From NCBI RefSeq assembly GCF_000612505.1, contig NZ_CP004078.1, positions 2,829,252 to 2,893,251 on the forward strand: a DNA stretch of 64,000 bases, given 5' to 3'. Below are positions 1-7,833 of the stretch, piece by piece. Within the stretch, counting starts at the first letter, position 1. Each line of letters opens with the position of its first letter. A program made the position numbers and the translations under genes. The notes below the pieces were generated by a model that was not told where the DNA came from, made no database searches, and saw only the letters and a list, made by a program, of their open reading frames with translations. The DNA is from Paenibacillus sabinae T27 (GTDB lineage: Bacteria > Bacillota > Bacilli > Paenibacillales > Paenibacillaceae).

Positions 1-1
1 G

Positions 2-196
2 TGCCTGATTTGTCCCGACAGCCGGGAGAAAGAAGTCCGGGCTCAGCTGTTTCGCCCTTCCCTTCAGCAGGAGAGCGTCCAGCGCATTTCCTACATCCTG
101 TTTTCCGATCTCCGCTCTGACTGCGACGCCATGTGCAAATACGGCAGCTCCTCCGAGGTTCTCGATCGCATATCCAAAATTTGCGGTAACCTGTAG
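2..196 (+). CDS. C-terminal end of an unidentified protein (5' end outside window)
   Basis: An open frame enters from the left edge and ends at TAG 194-196, giving about 64 residues. Codon choice (many GC-ending codons) fits a real gene, and the opposite frame looks like its shadow. The piece is rich in Ser, Arg and Cys and ends SKICGNL. A resemblance to the tails of replication-relaxation-type proteins crossed my mind but is not strong enough to name it. It converges with the HAD/DeoR pair on the other strand. Confidence 0.5.
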   Translation, partial: CLICPDSREKEVRAQLFRPSLQQESVQRISYILFSDLRSDCDAMCKYGSSSEVLDRISKICGNL

Positions 197-213
197 CAGA
201 ACGTCCCCACAAT

Positions 214-257
214 AAAAAAGGAACGGTCCAAAAGCGGTAATCGCTTTGAACCGTTCC
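214..257 (-). terminator. Intrinsic terminator of the DeoR-HAD operon
   Basis: The arms GGAACGGT (220-227) and ACCGTTCC (250-257), extended inward by a near match, form a long hairpin. Read on the minus strand it is followed by six T (214-219). It lies just past the stop of the HAD gene. Confidence 0.85.
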
Positions 258-269
258 CCGCCACCCGGA

Positions 270-1085
270 TCACCGTCTCGCTTCAAACGTGCGGTTATAG
301 TTGATGATCTGTTCGATCGCCTCGGCTACGGAATTAGTCACATGAGCCGCTTTCTTTTTAACGTCCGAATGTCCGCCTTTCATCGCAAAGCTGTGGTCCG
401 TCAGGGCAAACATGGACAGATCATTGAAAGAATCCCCTATGCATGCGACCTCATTACGGCTCAGTCCCAGCTCCTGCATGATGAACGATAGTCCCGCTCC
501 CTTGCTGACATTTAACGGCATGACATCAAGACAGTCGCTAGCCGAAATGAAGGATTCGATCCGGCCCTCGAACTGATCCTGCAATTCGTCTTTGAGAAGG
601 ATTAACTTGTCAATTTCTCCGAAGAAAGAATACTTGCAGCTTTTGATTGCCCCATTCTTCAAAGCATCCGCCAAATCTCTGCGATCGGAGCAAGCGGTCA
701 ATATCCGCGATTCATAGGGAAGCGTCTCTTCCGACCGATTCTCTGTATAGAAGGAGTCATCCGTGCAGTGGATAAAGCTCACAAAATGCGGATTCCTGGA
801 AGAAAATTGATGAAGTTCGGATGAGACCTCAGGCTCGAAAAAATAGTCACTCACAAGCTCTTTGTCCTTTTTGTAAATGGTTGCGCCATTCTGGCTGACC
901 GTAAAATACCGGCCGTGAAATTCCTGCATGAGCAGCTTGATTTCCGAGTGCATTCTCCCGGACGCGATGCAAAATTCATACCCTTCATGAAACGCAAGCT
1001 TCACCGCATCCCAGTCGCTATCTGTGATTCTGAGCGAATGATTCAGTAATGTGCCGTCCAAATCGGAAACAATCAGCTTAATCAT
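270..1085 (-). CDS. Cof-type HAD superfamily sugar-phosphatase-like hydrolase
   Basis: This 271-residue protein has the Cof/YidA-type haloacid dehalogenase layout. The nucleophile motif is DLDGTLL near residue 8, the second motif is ASGR near 42, and the Mg-binding motif GDSFNDLSMF is near 217. A large C2 cap lies between motifs II and III. Family members dephosphorylate sugar phosphates, FMN or PLP; the substrate cannot be told from sequence. Its start overlaps the end of the upstream DeoR gene by 8 bases, so the two are translationally coupled. DeoR/HAD pairs usually act in sugar-phosphate metabolism, but no transporter or kinase gene is present here to show which sugar. Confidence 0.9.
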   Translation of the reverse strand: MIKLIVSDLDGTLLNHSLRITDSDWDAVKLAFHEGYEFCIASGRMHSEIKLLMQEFHGRYFTVSQNGATIYKKDKELVSDYFFEPEVSSELHQFSSRNPHFVSFIHCTDDSFYTENRSEETLPYESRILTACSDRRDLADALKNGAIKSCKYSFFGEIDKLILLKDELQDQFEGRIESFISASDCLDVMPLNVSKGAGLSFIMQELGLSRNEVACIGDSFNDLSMFALTDHSFAMKGGHSDVKKKAAHVTNSVAEAIEQIINYNRTFEARR

Positions 1086-1857
1086 CGTTATCCTCCTCCG
1101 AGACCGTTAATAATTCCACCTGGAACTCTTTTAGTTTCTCCATCATTTCCTCACTTGGCTTGCGGTCGGTGATCAACAGATCAATGACATCCAGTCCGGC
1201 TATTCTAAAAAACATCGGGTCATCAAACTTGGTGTGATCTGCCAAGACAATCACCTGCTTCGCCCGTTTAATCATTTCCCGCTTGACTACGCCATCCTCC
1301 TCATACGGGTAAGTCAAACCGTCTGAAGTAATTCCGCATGCACCGAGAAACAATTTATCAACCTGGTAATCGGCCAGCTTTTCGATAGTGGATTGCCCAT
1401 ACAGAAAACGGTGCTGATGGTTTAACTCTCCTCCGAGCAGATAGGTCCGGATCGTTTTTCTTCGAGAGAGCACATCCGCGATGTCAATCGAGTTCGTAAC
1501 CACCACAATATGTTCGGATGTAATATTTTCCGCGGCGTACTGAACGGTGGTGGAAGCATCCATCAGAATACAATCGCCTTCTTTGACCAGGGAAGCTGCA
1601 TAAAGTCCGATTTCACGCTTCTCGCTGGATTCTCTGCTTAAGCGTTCTTTATACTCGTAGACCTCCTTGTTTTTTTGGGGTGGCAGGACGGCTCCGCCAT
1701 GCGTACGGAGAACCAGTCCAAGCTCTTCCATCTTAAGCAGATCTCGTCGGGCCGTATCCCTGGACACGTCAAACTGTTGGCAAATTTCCTTGATGTCAAT
1801 TCGTTGGTGCTGGTTTAAGTAATCGGTAATGGCGCTGATCCGTTCTTCTTGAAACAT
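1078..1857 (-). CDS. DeoR/GlpR family transcriptional regulator
   Basis: A 259-residue repressor with an N-terminal DeoR winged helix (about residues 3-57, including DIKEICQQFDVSRDTARRDL) and a C-terminal sugar-phosphate sensor domain. The sensor carries the usual GDCILMDASTT segment, which binds phosphorylated sugars, and LADHTKF near 205. It is the first gene of a two-gene operon with the HAD phosphatase. The upstream 180 bases are AT rich and would hold its own promoter, so autoregulation is likely. The metabolite sensed is unknown. Confidence 0.92.
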   Translation of the reverse strand: MFQEERISAITDYLNQHQRIDIKEICQQFDVSRDTARRDLLKMEELGLVLRTHGGAVLPPQKNKEVYEYKERLSRESSEKREIGLYAASLVKEGDCILMDASTTVQYAAENITSEHIVVVTNSIDIADVLSRRKTIRTYLLGGELNHQHRFLYGQSTIEKLADYQVDKLFLGACGITSDGLTYPYEEDGVVKREMIKRAKQVIVLADHTKFDDPMFFRIAGLDVIDLLITDRKPSEEMMEKLKEFQVELLTVSEEDNDD

Positions 1858-1990
1858 GCTGCATGTCTCCTTACTGATTTCCCCTGTTGTTGTGTAAGTG
1901 ATTGTACAGCATTTATTAAGTCATTACAATTGTTTTTCTTACTTTATGCAACATTTCAGAGTCGGAATTCTTTTCTTACTTCATCCGGAC

Positions 1991-2021
1991 AAAAAAAATC
2001 CGCGCCCGAGGCGCGGATTTC
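1991..2021 (-). terminator. Intrinsic terminator of selO
   Basis: The arms AATCCGCGCC and GGCGCGGATT surround a three-base loop, with eight A on the plus strand (1991-1998) that read as U's on the minus transcript. It lies 15 bases past the selO stop. Confidence 0.88.
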
Positions 2022-2035
2022 AAAGCAAATCTGTA

Positions 2036-3511
2036 TCAGGTACCGCAAAAGGTCCGGTAAGGACAGGCGGTTTCTTCAGGAGGCGCAGCGTATTCCGCCT
2101 GTTCGGGGGAGTCCGCGTAAGGATTTGAGAGTACACCGAGCAGCCGCTCCATCACACTCAAGTCTCCTTGATTAACTGCAGCCTCCAGCGCCTCTTCTAC
2201 TCGATGATTTCGGGGAATTACTGCAGGATTACTGCTTCGCATGAGCTGATGCGAGGAGGCTTTCGGTTCCTCCTGCCTGTCGAGCCTCTTTTGCCACCTC
2301 TCGTGCCACTCCGCATATTCAGCGGCGCCGGACAGAAGCGTATCCTGAGGCTGTTCCAGCGTTAGTGCGCGGAAAGTGTTGGTGTAGTCCGCACGAGCCT
2401 TGTGCATCATGTCAAGAAGATCGTCAATCAGAGCTTCATCCTCCGGCTCTTCGTTAAATAACCCCAGCTTCGCCCTCATGCCCGCAAGCCAGTTCCATTG
2501 AAACATCGTCGAAAAATCTGAAATGGCATCCTCGGCTATTTTTACAGCCTCGTCTTCATCCTCATGCAGCAGCGGCAATAGCGTCTCCGCAAATCTCGCG
2601 AGATTCCACGCGGCAATGGGCGGCTGATTGCCATACGCATAACGGCCATGAAGGTCAATGGAGCTGAATACCGTAGCCGGGTCATACGTATCCATAAAGG
2701 CGCAAGGACCGTAATCAATCGTTTCTCCGCTCAGGGCCATATTGTCAGTGTTCATCACCCCGTGAATAAAGCCGACGAGCTGCCATTTGGCAATCAGCGT
2801 GGCCTGGCGCTTGATGACTTCCCGAAGCAAAGCCAGATATCGGTTCCCACCAGTCTCCACTTCCGGATAATGCCTCTGCAGCGTGTAATCGGCCAGAGCC
2901 TTGAGGTCTCCGGCGGAGCCCCGGCTTGCGGCGAATTGAAAGGTGCCGACGCGCAGATGGCTGGCCGCCACACGGGTCAGAACGGCGCCGGGCAGCACGG
3001 TTTCGCGCATGATGGACTCACCTGTTGTCACAACGGCCAAGCTCCGGGTGGTCGGAATCCCCAGCGCATGCATCGCTTCGCTGATGATAAATTCGCGCAG
3101 CATCGGTCCAAGCGCTGCACGGCCGTCACCTCTGCGGGAGTACGGCGTTCGGCCCGAACCTTTGAGCTGGATATCAAACCGCTCGCCGCCGGGGGTGATC
3201 TGTTCCCCGAGCAGCAGGGCCCGTCCGTCTCCCAGCATGGTAAAATGCCCGAATTGATGGCCTGCATAAGCTTGTGCCAGCGGTTCGGCGCCTTCGGGAA
3301 TCCGGCTGCCGGCAAACACCGCTGCGCCATCGCTGCTTTGGAGCGCCTCAGCGTTTAGCCCGAGCGAGGCAGCCAGCGGACGATTCAGAACGATCAGCTT
3401 CGGCGAATTTACGGGATTCAGGTCTTGTCTGGAAAAAAAAGATTTCGGCAAGCGGGCATAACTATTGTCGAAATTCCATCCCGCTTCCGGGATTCCTGCT
3501 CTCTCAGTCAT
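2036..3511 (-). CDS. selO: Protein adenylyltransferase SelO (YdiU/UPF0061)
   Basis: A 491-residue pseudokinase-fold enzyme that transfers AMP from ATP to Ser, Thr or Tyr of target proteins, linked in other bacteria to redox stress. Family signatures visible are the N-terminal [31 protein letters not shown] and [20 protein letters not shown], which contains the metal-binding Asn/Asp. It ends in TFCGT, the place where some eukaryotic members carry selenocysteine. An upstream in-frame GTG exists at 3562 but lacks a binding site; the ATG at 3511 follows GGTGAT and matches the family start. It is a single-gene unit with its own terminator. Confidence 0.95.
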   Translation of the reverse strand: MTERAGIPEAGWNFDNSYARLPKSFFSRQDLNPVNSPKLIVLNRPLAASLGLNAEALQSSDGAAVFAGSRIPEGAEPLAQAYAGHQFGHFTMLGDGRALLLGEQITPGGERFDIQLKGSGRTPYSRRGDGRAALGPMLREFIISEAMHALGIPTTRSLAVVTTGESIMRETVLPGAVLTRVAASHLRVGTFQFAASRGSAGDLKALADYTLQRHYPEVETGGNRYLALLREVIKRQATLIAKWQLVGFIHGVMNTDNMALSGETIDYGPCAFMDTYDPATVFSSIDLHGRYAYGNQPPIAAWNLARFAETLLPLLHEDEDEAVKIAEDAISDFSTMFQWNWLAGMRAKLGLFNEEPEDEALIDDLLDMMHKARADYTNTFRALTLEQPQDTLLSGAAEYAEWHERWQKRLDRQEEPKASSHQLMRSSNPAVIPRNHRVEEALEAAVNQGDLSVMERLLGVLSNPYADSPEQAEYAAPPEETACPYRTFCGT

Positions 3512-3610
3512 GTTATCACCATCATTTTTTGGATATTTTCTATTTTCGTTCACAACCAGCACGTAACAGCTCGTTTATTGTTTGCTGCCGTGCCATATAT
3601 TATCACACGA

Positions 3611-3637
3611 AAAAAGGGTGCACGAAGCACCCTTTTT
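3611..3637. terminator. Bidirectional terminator
   Basis: AAAAAGGGTGC and GCACCCTTTTT form an 11-bp hairpin with T runs in both directions. On the minus strand it ends the crystallin-like gene. It sits upstream of selO, so it also insulates selO from read-through. Confidence 0.88.
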
Positions 3638-3651
3638 CCGTCATTGCCTGA

Positions 3652-4026
3652 TTATTGTCTGATGATGAGGATGTCACGAGGCGGTCTGCCTGTGCTTTGA
3701 ATCAAAGCAATTTCGGCGTTTGTAAGATTTCGTCCCACTACGACCAGGGAAGATGTGACATTGTTAAAGTTGAAATTTCCCAGGTTCGCCACGCTTTGGC
3801 TTCCGCGGAATACACGGAACGACCCTTGAAAGTTTATTTGCGAGAACAGCACGAGAGTGACTTGAGATCTCTCCACTACATTTCTAAGCCGGAAGCTCGA
3901 GAGAACATTGTCGAACCGAAACGCTCCAAGATCACGAACTGCAACTCCTCCGCGTCTGAAGAGAATCCGGCGAACAGAAAAATTATTACCTGACCAAAGC
4001 GCAAGACGTACATCACTATTAGCCAA
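3652..4026 (-). CDS. Beta-gamma crystallin-type Ca-binding protein, two Greek-key motifs
   Basis: A small protein of about 124 residues with two repeated halves. Each half has an aromatic/Gly-rich strand (LWSGNNFSVRR; LFSQINFQGSFR) followed by a (N/D)(N/D)xx(S/T)S calcium signature: DNVLSS in the first half and NNVTSS in the second. This is the layout of microbial beta-gamma crystallins, which fold into one Ca-binding domain. No signal peptide is visible. The longest frame starts at GTG 4035, but TTG 4026 lies 8 bases after AAAGGAG and is preferred. The C-terminal 25 residues (NLTNAEIALIQ...) fall outside the repeat. Role unknown; cell-surface or spore use is possible. Confidence 0.75.
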   Translation of the reverse strand: MANSDVRLALWSGNNFSVRRILFRRGGVAVRDLGAFRFDNVLSSFRLRNVVERSQVTLVLFSQINFQGSFRVFRGSQSVANLGNFNFNNVTSSLVVVGRNLTNAEIALIQSTGRPPRDILIIRQ

Positions 4027-4162
4027 CTGTATCACTCCTTTTCAAAGGTTGATACAGTATATTAGCAAGTTCATAGAAACGTATAAGGCAAATAGAGCAG
4101 TCCATTCGTTTGTTATTTCCGGTTCCCTGTGCTTTAGCCAATGCCCGGCGTTATTGAAAGAC

Positions 4163-4465
4163 TTAAATCTTGGGGTAATCGACGACAACCACATTTTCCA
4201 ATAGCCCATCCAGCGACTTCACAAACTCCTGATGAATAGGATGCGGTCCATAGGAACGCAGCGACTCCAGATCTTTGAATGTGACCCGCAGACCAAGAGT
4301 GTATCCATGAATATTGTCCGTTTCCTCTGTCACATTGACGCCTGCGCTTAAATCGGTTATCCCCGGGATGCGGTCCCGCAGCGCGAGCAATTGATCGAGC
4401 AGCTCCTGCTGCTTGGCGGGTGTAAGGCCATCATTGAATTTAAAGACGACTAGATGTTCGTACAT
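4163..4465 (-). CDS. Dabb (stress-responsive alpha/beta-barrel) domain protein
   Basis: A 100-residue protein matching the dimeric Dabb ferredoxin-like fold. It has the N-terminal strand MYEHLVVFKF, a central helix (KQQELLDQLLALRDRIP), then GYTLGLRVTFKDLESLRSYGPHPIHQEF with the conserved Y-x-x-H-P-x-H motif. Family members are small cytoplasmic proteins, some ligand-binding and some enzymes. It is a stand-alone gene with an AGGGGGAT binding site. The exact role is not evident. Confidence 0.88.
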   Translation of the reverse strand: MYEHLVVFKFNDGLTPAKQQELLDQLLALRDRIPGITDLSAGVNVTEETDNIHGYTLGLRVTFKDLESLRSYGPHPIHQEFVKSLDGLLENVVVVDYPKI

Positions 4466-4725
4466 TATGCAATCCCCCTATATTATGGTTATCCCCTAAT
4501 GAATCATAAGCAGTTTAATCATATCAGAAATCCTACAATAGGCCTATTTCTAACTCCATGATTCATCTTCACCCATTACCCGTACGTAAAAATGCTTTTA
4601 AGAAACTTGTATGGAACTTGTATGAGTCTTTTTGCCCGTACCAGAATATCTCACTCAACAGTTGATTACTCCATTTTGTTCATCGCGAAAACCGTCAAAT
4701 TTCGAGCGGTTTTCTATAAAATATA

Positions 4726-4753
4726 TTGACAAAAGCTAAGTTGGGAATATATT
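4726..4753 (+). promoter_or_regulatory. Sigma-A-like promoter for the riboswitch operon
   Basis: TTGACA at 4726-4731 and TATATT at 4748-4753 are separated by 16 bases. Transcription would start near 4760, about 40 bases before the aptamer. Confidence 0.6.
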
Positions 4754-4798
4754 GTAAAAGGTGTATACTCGTTGTATTATTCAACAAAACAAACTCTA

Positions 4799-4892
4799 TA
4801 TGGGCAAAATTCTCCGAAAGGGAATGACGCAAAGCCATGGATCTACAGTCTCATTTATTTCATGAGACCATGACAGCCAGGTTGCCGAGGAA
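4799..4892 (+). ncRNA. Cyclic-di-GMP-I (GEMM) riboswitch aptamer
   Basis: The region carries the landmark pieces of the class I cyclic-di-GMP aptamer in order. These are GGGCAAAAT; a hairpin capped by the GAAA tetraloop (4816-4819); the conserved GACGCAAAGCC (4826-4836); a variable hairpin with arms GTCTCAT and ATGAGAC; and ACAGCCAGGTTGCCGA (4873-4888), which contains the tetraloop receptor and the closing strand. It is followed by a terminator and the ThDP enzyme gene, so it should couple expression to cellular cyclic-di-GMP. The 3' piece CAGGTTGCCG can alternatively pair with CAACCGACCTG (4936-4946), the arm that also begins the terminator. If so, ligand binding would favour termination (an OFF switch); this direction is inference. 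Confidence 0.9.
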
Positions 4893-4940
4893 CCGGGATG
4901 CGGTATACAACCAGCGTCCTATGTGGTTATTTGTCAACCG

Positions 4941-4976
4941 ACCTGTGCTCAGTCCTGAGTACAGGTTTTCTATTTT
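4941..4976 (+). terminator. Riboswitch expression-platform terminator
   Basis: ACCTGTGCTCA (4941-4951) pairs with TGAGTACAGGT (4956-4966) with one G-U pair, followed by TTTTCTATTTT. It lies about 50 bases past the aptamer and 80 before the ThDP gene, as expected for transcriptional control. Confidence 0.82.
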
Positions 4977-5055
4977 CTAGTAATTCTGATCTACCAGTTT
5001 CACTTCTAAGGAAAGATAACATTACAAACAATATTTAAATTGTGGGGTGGATCTT

Positions 5056-6690
5056 TTGAAGACAGTCGCAGATTATATGGCGGAGGCATTACGCAACCTC
5101 GGAGTTAAGCATTCTTTTGGCATCATCGGCAAATCCATTTGCCCGATCGTTCTCAAGATGGTCGATTACGGTATTGAATTTATTCCCGGACGACATGAAT
5201 CCAGTTCCGGATTCGAAGCTTCCGGCTATGCCCTCAAAACGGGAAATCTCGCCGTGGCTTTCGGCACATCCGGACCGGGGGGAACCAACCTCATTACCGC
5301 AGCGGCCCACGCCAAAGCCAACAACCTCCCTGTGCTCTTCATTACAGGGCATCAATCCATTAAAGAGCTGGGTATTCCCCAGTGCCAGGATTCTTCCTCA
5401 TATCTCGCCGATTTGGCGGAAATGTTCAGACCCGCAACGCTCTTCAGCAAGCTGGTCGAACGCGGCGATCATTTCAGCACCATTTTTAACCATGCTATTT
5501 CTGTTGCACTGAGCGGCAAACGCGGACCTGTTCATCTATGCATCCCTTTCGATGTGCAGACAGAGCTGCTGGAAGAATGCCGAATCGTTTATCCTGAACG
5601 GGAAACGCTTGTGGATTACGCTAAGGTCAACCGGGTAATTAATGCCATTAACCATTCCAAGAAGCCTCTTATTATTGCCGGCAAGGGCGTGAACCGCTCT
5701 GGCGCACATGAGGAATTGGTTCAATTGGCGGAAACCTTCAATATTCCTGTCGTTACCACTCCCGGCGGCAAAGGCGCCATCGTCTGGGATCATCCGCTGT
5801 ACCACGGTCCGGTCGGTGTCGGCGGCTGCAAACATGGCGATGACTTGATGAATCATAGCGATTTGTATATCGTGCTGGGTTCCCGCCTGAGTGATATGAC
5901 CATCTGCAATCTGAAAGCCGAGAACCATCCGGAGACGCTGATTCAGTTCGATATCGACCCTACCTTTGTAGGCAAAATCCTGAACTCCCATACGATTGCG
6001 GTCGGCGGTGATGTGCGCGATAATCTATCACTGATTTTACAGAGTGTCGACTCCTCTGCGATAACGGAACGGGATACGGAGACCGCCGCTCATTATAAGG
6101 AAGAGCTGCCCGTCCTGTCTAAACTTTCCCTTGCATCGGTAATGAGCACCATGAGCGACCTGATACCGTCTAACAATACGGTTTTTGTGGATGACGGCAG
6201 CCACGGCTTCAACGCCGTGAAATGGTACAACGTGAAGAAGCCGGGAAGCTTTGTCTTCGACGCCTACTTTGCCTGCATGGGCAACGCAATCGGCATGGCG
6301 ATCGGAGCCAAGGTGGCCTCCCCGGAAGAAACAATATTTTGCATTACCGGCGACGGCTGCTTTATGATGCTCGGAACTGAAATAAATACCGCTGTTTGCA
6401 AAAATATCCCGGTGATTTTCATCGTAGTGAACAACATGCAGCTGGACATGGCTTTAAAAGGAATGGAAAAAACTACGGGCAGAATCGACGGAACGCTCTT
6501 TGAAGTCCCAATGGATGCCGTGAAATTTGCCGAATCGCTTGGAGCGACCGGATTCCGGTGCGAGACCCAGGAACAATTTGCAGCGGCTATTAGCGAAGCA
6601 ATAGCTCTAAACCGCGTGGCTGTCATCGAACTATTGACCGATCGCGATGAGGTGCCCCCTACCGCACACCGTGTATTGAATTTGAATTAG
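5056..6690 (+). CDS. ThDP-dependent acetolactate-synthase-like enzyme (decarboxylase/carboligase)
   Basis: A protein of about 544 residues with the three domains of the acetohydroxyacid synthase/pyruvate oxidase family. The N-terminal PYR domain carries the catalytic Glu in GRHESS (near residue 48), the middle domain is FAD/nucleotide-like, and the C-terminal PP domain has the cofactor motif GDG...NNM (about residues 432-463). Such enzymes decarboxylate a 2-keto acid and may join the activated aldehyde to an acceptor. The usual Gln after HE is replaced by Ser. The frame opens at GTG 5047, but TTG 5056 is 5 bases after GGGGTGG and is preferred. It is the first gene after the cyclic-di-GMP riboswitch and is followed 25 bases later by a CMD-like gene. 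Primary ALS is less likely because no small regulatory subunit is nearby. The substrate is unknown. Confidence 0.85.
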   Translation: MKTVADYMAEALRNLGVKHSFGIIGKSICPIVLKMVDYGIEFIPGRHESSSGFEASGYALKTGNLAVAFGTSGPGGTNLITAAAHAKANNLPVLFITGHQSIKELGIPQCQDSSSYLADLAEMFRPATLFSKLVERGDHFSTIFNHAISVALSGKRGPVHLCIPFDVQTELLEECRIVYPERETLVDYAKVNRVINAINHSKKPLIIAGKGVNRSGAHEELVQLAETFNIPVVTTPGGKGAIVWDHPLYHGPVGVGGCKHGDDLMNHSDLYIVLGSRLSDMTICNLKAENHPETLIQFDIDPTFVGKILNSHTIAVGGDVRDNLSLILQSVDSSAITERDTETAAHYKEELPVLSKLSLASVMSTMSDLIPSNNTVFVDDGSHGFNAVKWYNVKKPGSFVFDAYFACMGNAIGMAIGAKVASPEETIFCITGDGCFMMLGTEINTAVCKNIPVIFIVVNNMQLDMALKGMEKTTGRIDGTLFEVPMDAVKFAESLGATGFRCETQEQFAAAISEAIALNRVAVIELLTDRDEVPPTAHRVLNLN

Positions 6691-6715
6691 ATTACTAACG
6701 TCTAGGAGGCTTCTC

Positions 6716-7084
6716 ATGATAGACAACATCAACAGCGGTCTTAAGCATTTCTCCAACCTTTCCGGCGACTATGGAGCCAAAGCGCTCGCTCCGATCAAAG
6801 AGCATTTTCCTGAACTGGCTGAATATATCATGGGCAATGCATATGGGGACGTTTTTCAGCGGACAACCATTGCAGCAGATTGGAAAGAGATCGTCGTGAT
6901 TTCCGCTTTAATTTCGATGGGACAGTTCGATCAGCTCGGCGTTCATTATGTGATGGCGCTCAGCGTTGGCATGACCGTCGATCAGATCAAGGGCATTTTA
7001 TTGCATCTGGTTCCCTGTGTCGGTGCTCCGAGAGTGATTACCGCATTTAATGTGCTCCTCGCAACACTAGAGGAAATCCAATAA
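6716..7084 (+). CDS. Carboxymuconolactone decarboxylase (AhpD-like fold) family protein
   Basis: A 122-residue all-helical protein of the CMD/AhpD fold, shown by WKEIVVISALISMGQFDQLGVH followed by ALSVGMTVDQIKGILLHLVPCVGAPR. The redox CxxC of AhpD itself is absent; only single Cys and His residues are seen. A peroxidase-reductase role is therefore unlikely and a small lyase or structural role is more plausible. It begins after AGGAGG, 25 bases past the ThDP enzyme, and should be co-transcribed with it. Confidence 0.8.
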   Translation: MIDNINSGLKHFSNLSGDYGAKALAPIKEHFPELAEYIMGNAYGDVFQRTTIAADWKEIVVISALISMGQFDQLGVHYVMALSVGMTVDQIKGILLHLVPCVGAPRVITAFNVLLATLEEIQ

Positions 7085-7298
7085 CTATCTCTCCGTCAAA
7101 ATGTTACACAATTCGACTTTTTATTGCATAAATGAGAAATTTATGTTTATAATCAAGTTAAAATATCCCAATGCTAAGGTGATAATGTCGAATCTTGACG
7201 TTAAGAAATAGTTATGAAGGATATTCTCAAGTAACCGGCTGTGTAATACGCAGCCAAAGCGAGACGCTGAACTAATAAACTCTGGGAGAGATGAACAC

Positions 7299-7640
7299 AT
7301 GGGAAAATTTATTTTGAAGACGGATTCCGCCAAAAAAATCGTTAATATCGAACTGGAGGGTACCTTCACCGAAGAAGACGGTCTGAAATCGATCCAGGCC
7401 TATCAAGAAACGATTAATCCTATTACTCCTTCTGAATATCTGCTGGATATTGATTGCAGAAAGCTGAATGTAACCGCTCCTGATGTCGTACCGCTTCTTG
7501 AAGGCTGCTTCTTGATGTTCAAGAAAGACGGCTTCGATAAAGTGAAGCTTACGCTTGAGAGTAACCCTGTTCTCAAAATGCAGTTGGCTCGACTGGGCCG
7601 CAAAGCGGGACTTGAAAACCTGGATATCATCAGCCTGTAA
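7299..7640 (+). CDS. STAS/SpoIIAA-like small protein
   Basis: A 113-residue soluble protein. Its pattern resembles the STAS (anti-sigma antagonist) fold: VNIELEGTFTEEDGLKSIQ, then the core strand EYLLDIDCRKLNVTAPDVVPLL, then a helix and DKVKLTLESNP. The usual phosphorylatable Ser after the core strand is not obvious, so a classic partner-switch role is uncertain. A 214-base gap containing short hairpins (such as GGCTG...CAGCC near 7240) separates it from the CMD gene. The KASIII gene lies downstream on the same strand. Function unknown. Confidence 0.6.
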   Translation: MGKFILKTDSAKKIVNIELEGTFTEEDGLKSIQAYQETINPITPSEYLLDIDCRKLNVTAPDVVPLLEGCFLMFKKDGFDKVKLTLESNPVLKMQLARLGRKAGLENLDIISL

Positions 7641-7674
7641 GACCGGCTGATCTTCCATAGCTGAAGGGTTCTAA

Positions 7675-7819
7675 TGTGCCGCTCACAAAACTTAGCGGAT
7701 GCTTTCGTAGGGAGTTTTGTACGGAGTTGAACCTTGATGTACCGCTCACAAAACTTGGCGGATGCTTTCGAAGCGAGTTTTGTACGAAGTTGAACCTTGA
7801 TGTGCCGCTCACAAAACTT
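7675..7819 (+). repeat. 63-bp tandem repeat, 2.3 copies
   Basis: Copy 1 is 7675-7737, copy 2 is 7738-7800 (about 5 mismatches) and a 19-base third copy is 7801-7819. Each unit holds an inverted repeat ACAAAACT...AGTTTTGT. The length is 21 codons, so all frames stay open through it, which creates misleading ORFs on both strands. It lies between the STAS-like and KASIII genes and ends just before the KASIII ribosome binding site. Confidence 0.92.
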
Positions 7820-7833
7820 TTAGGAGGACTCAT

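Noticed and set aside
2648..3358. 236-codon plus-strand open frame
   Set aside because: Antisense shadow of selO.
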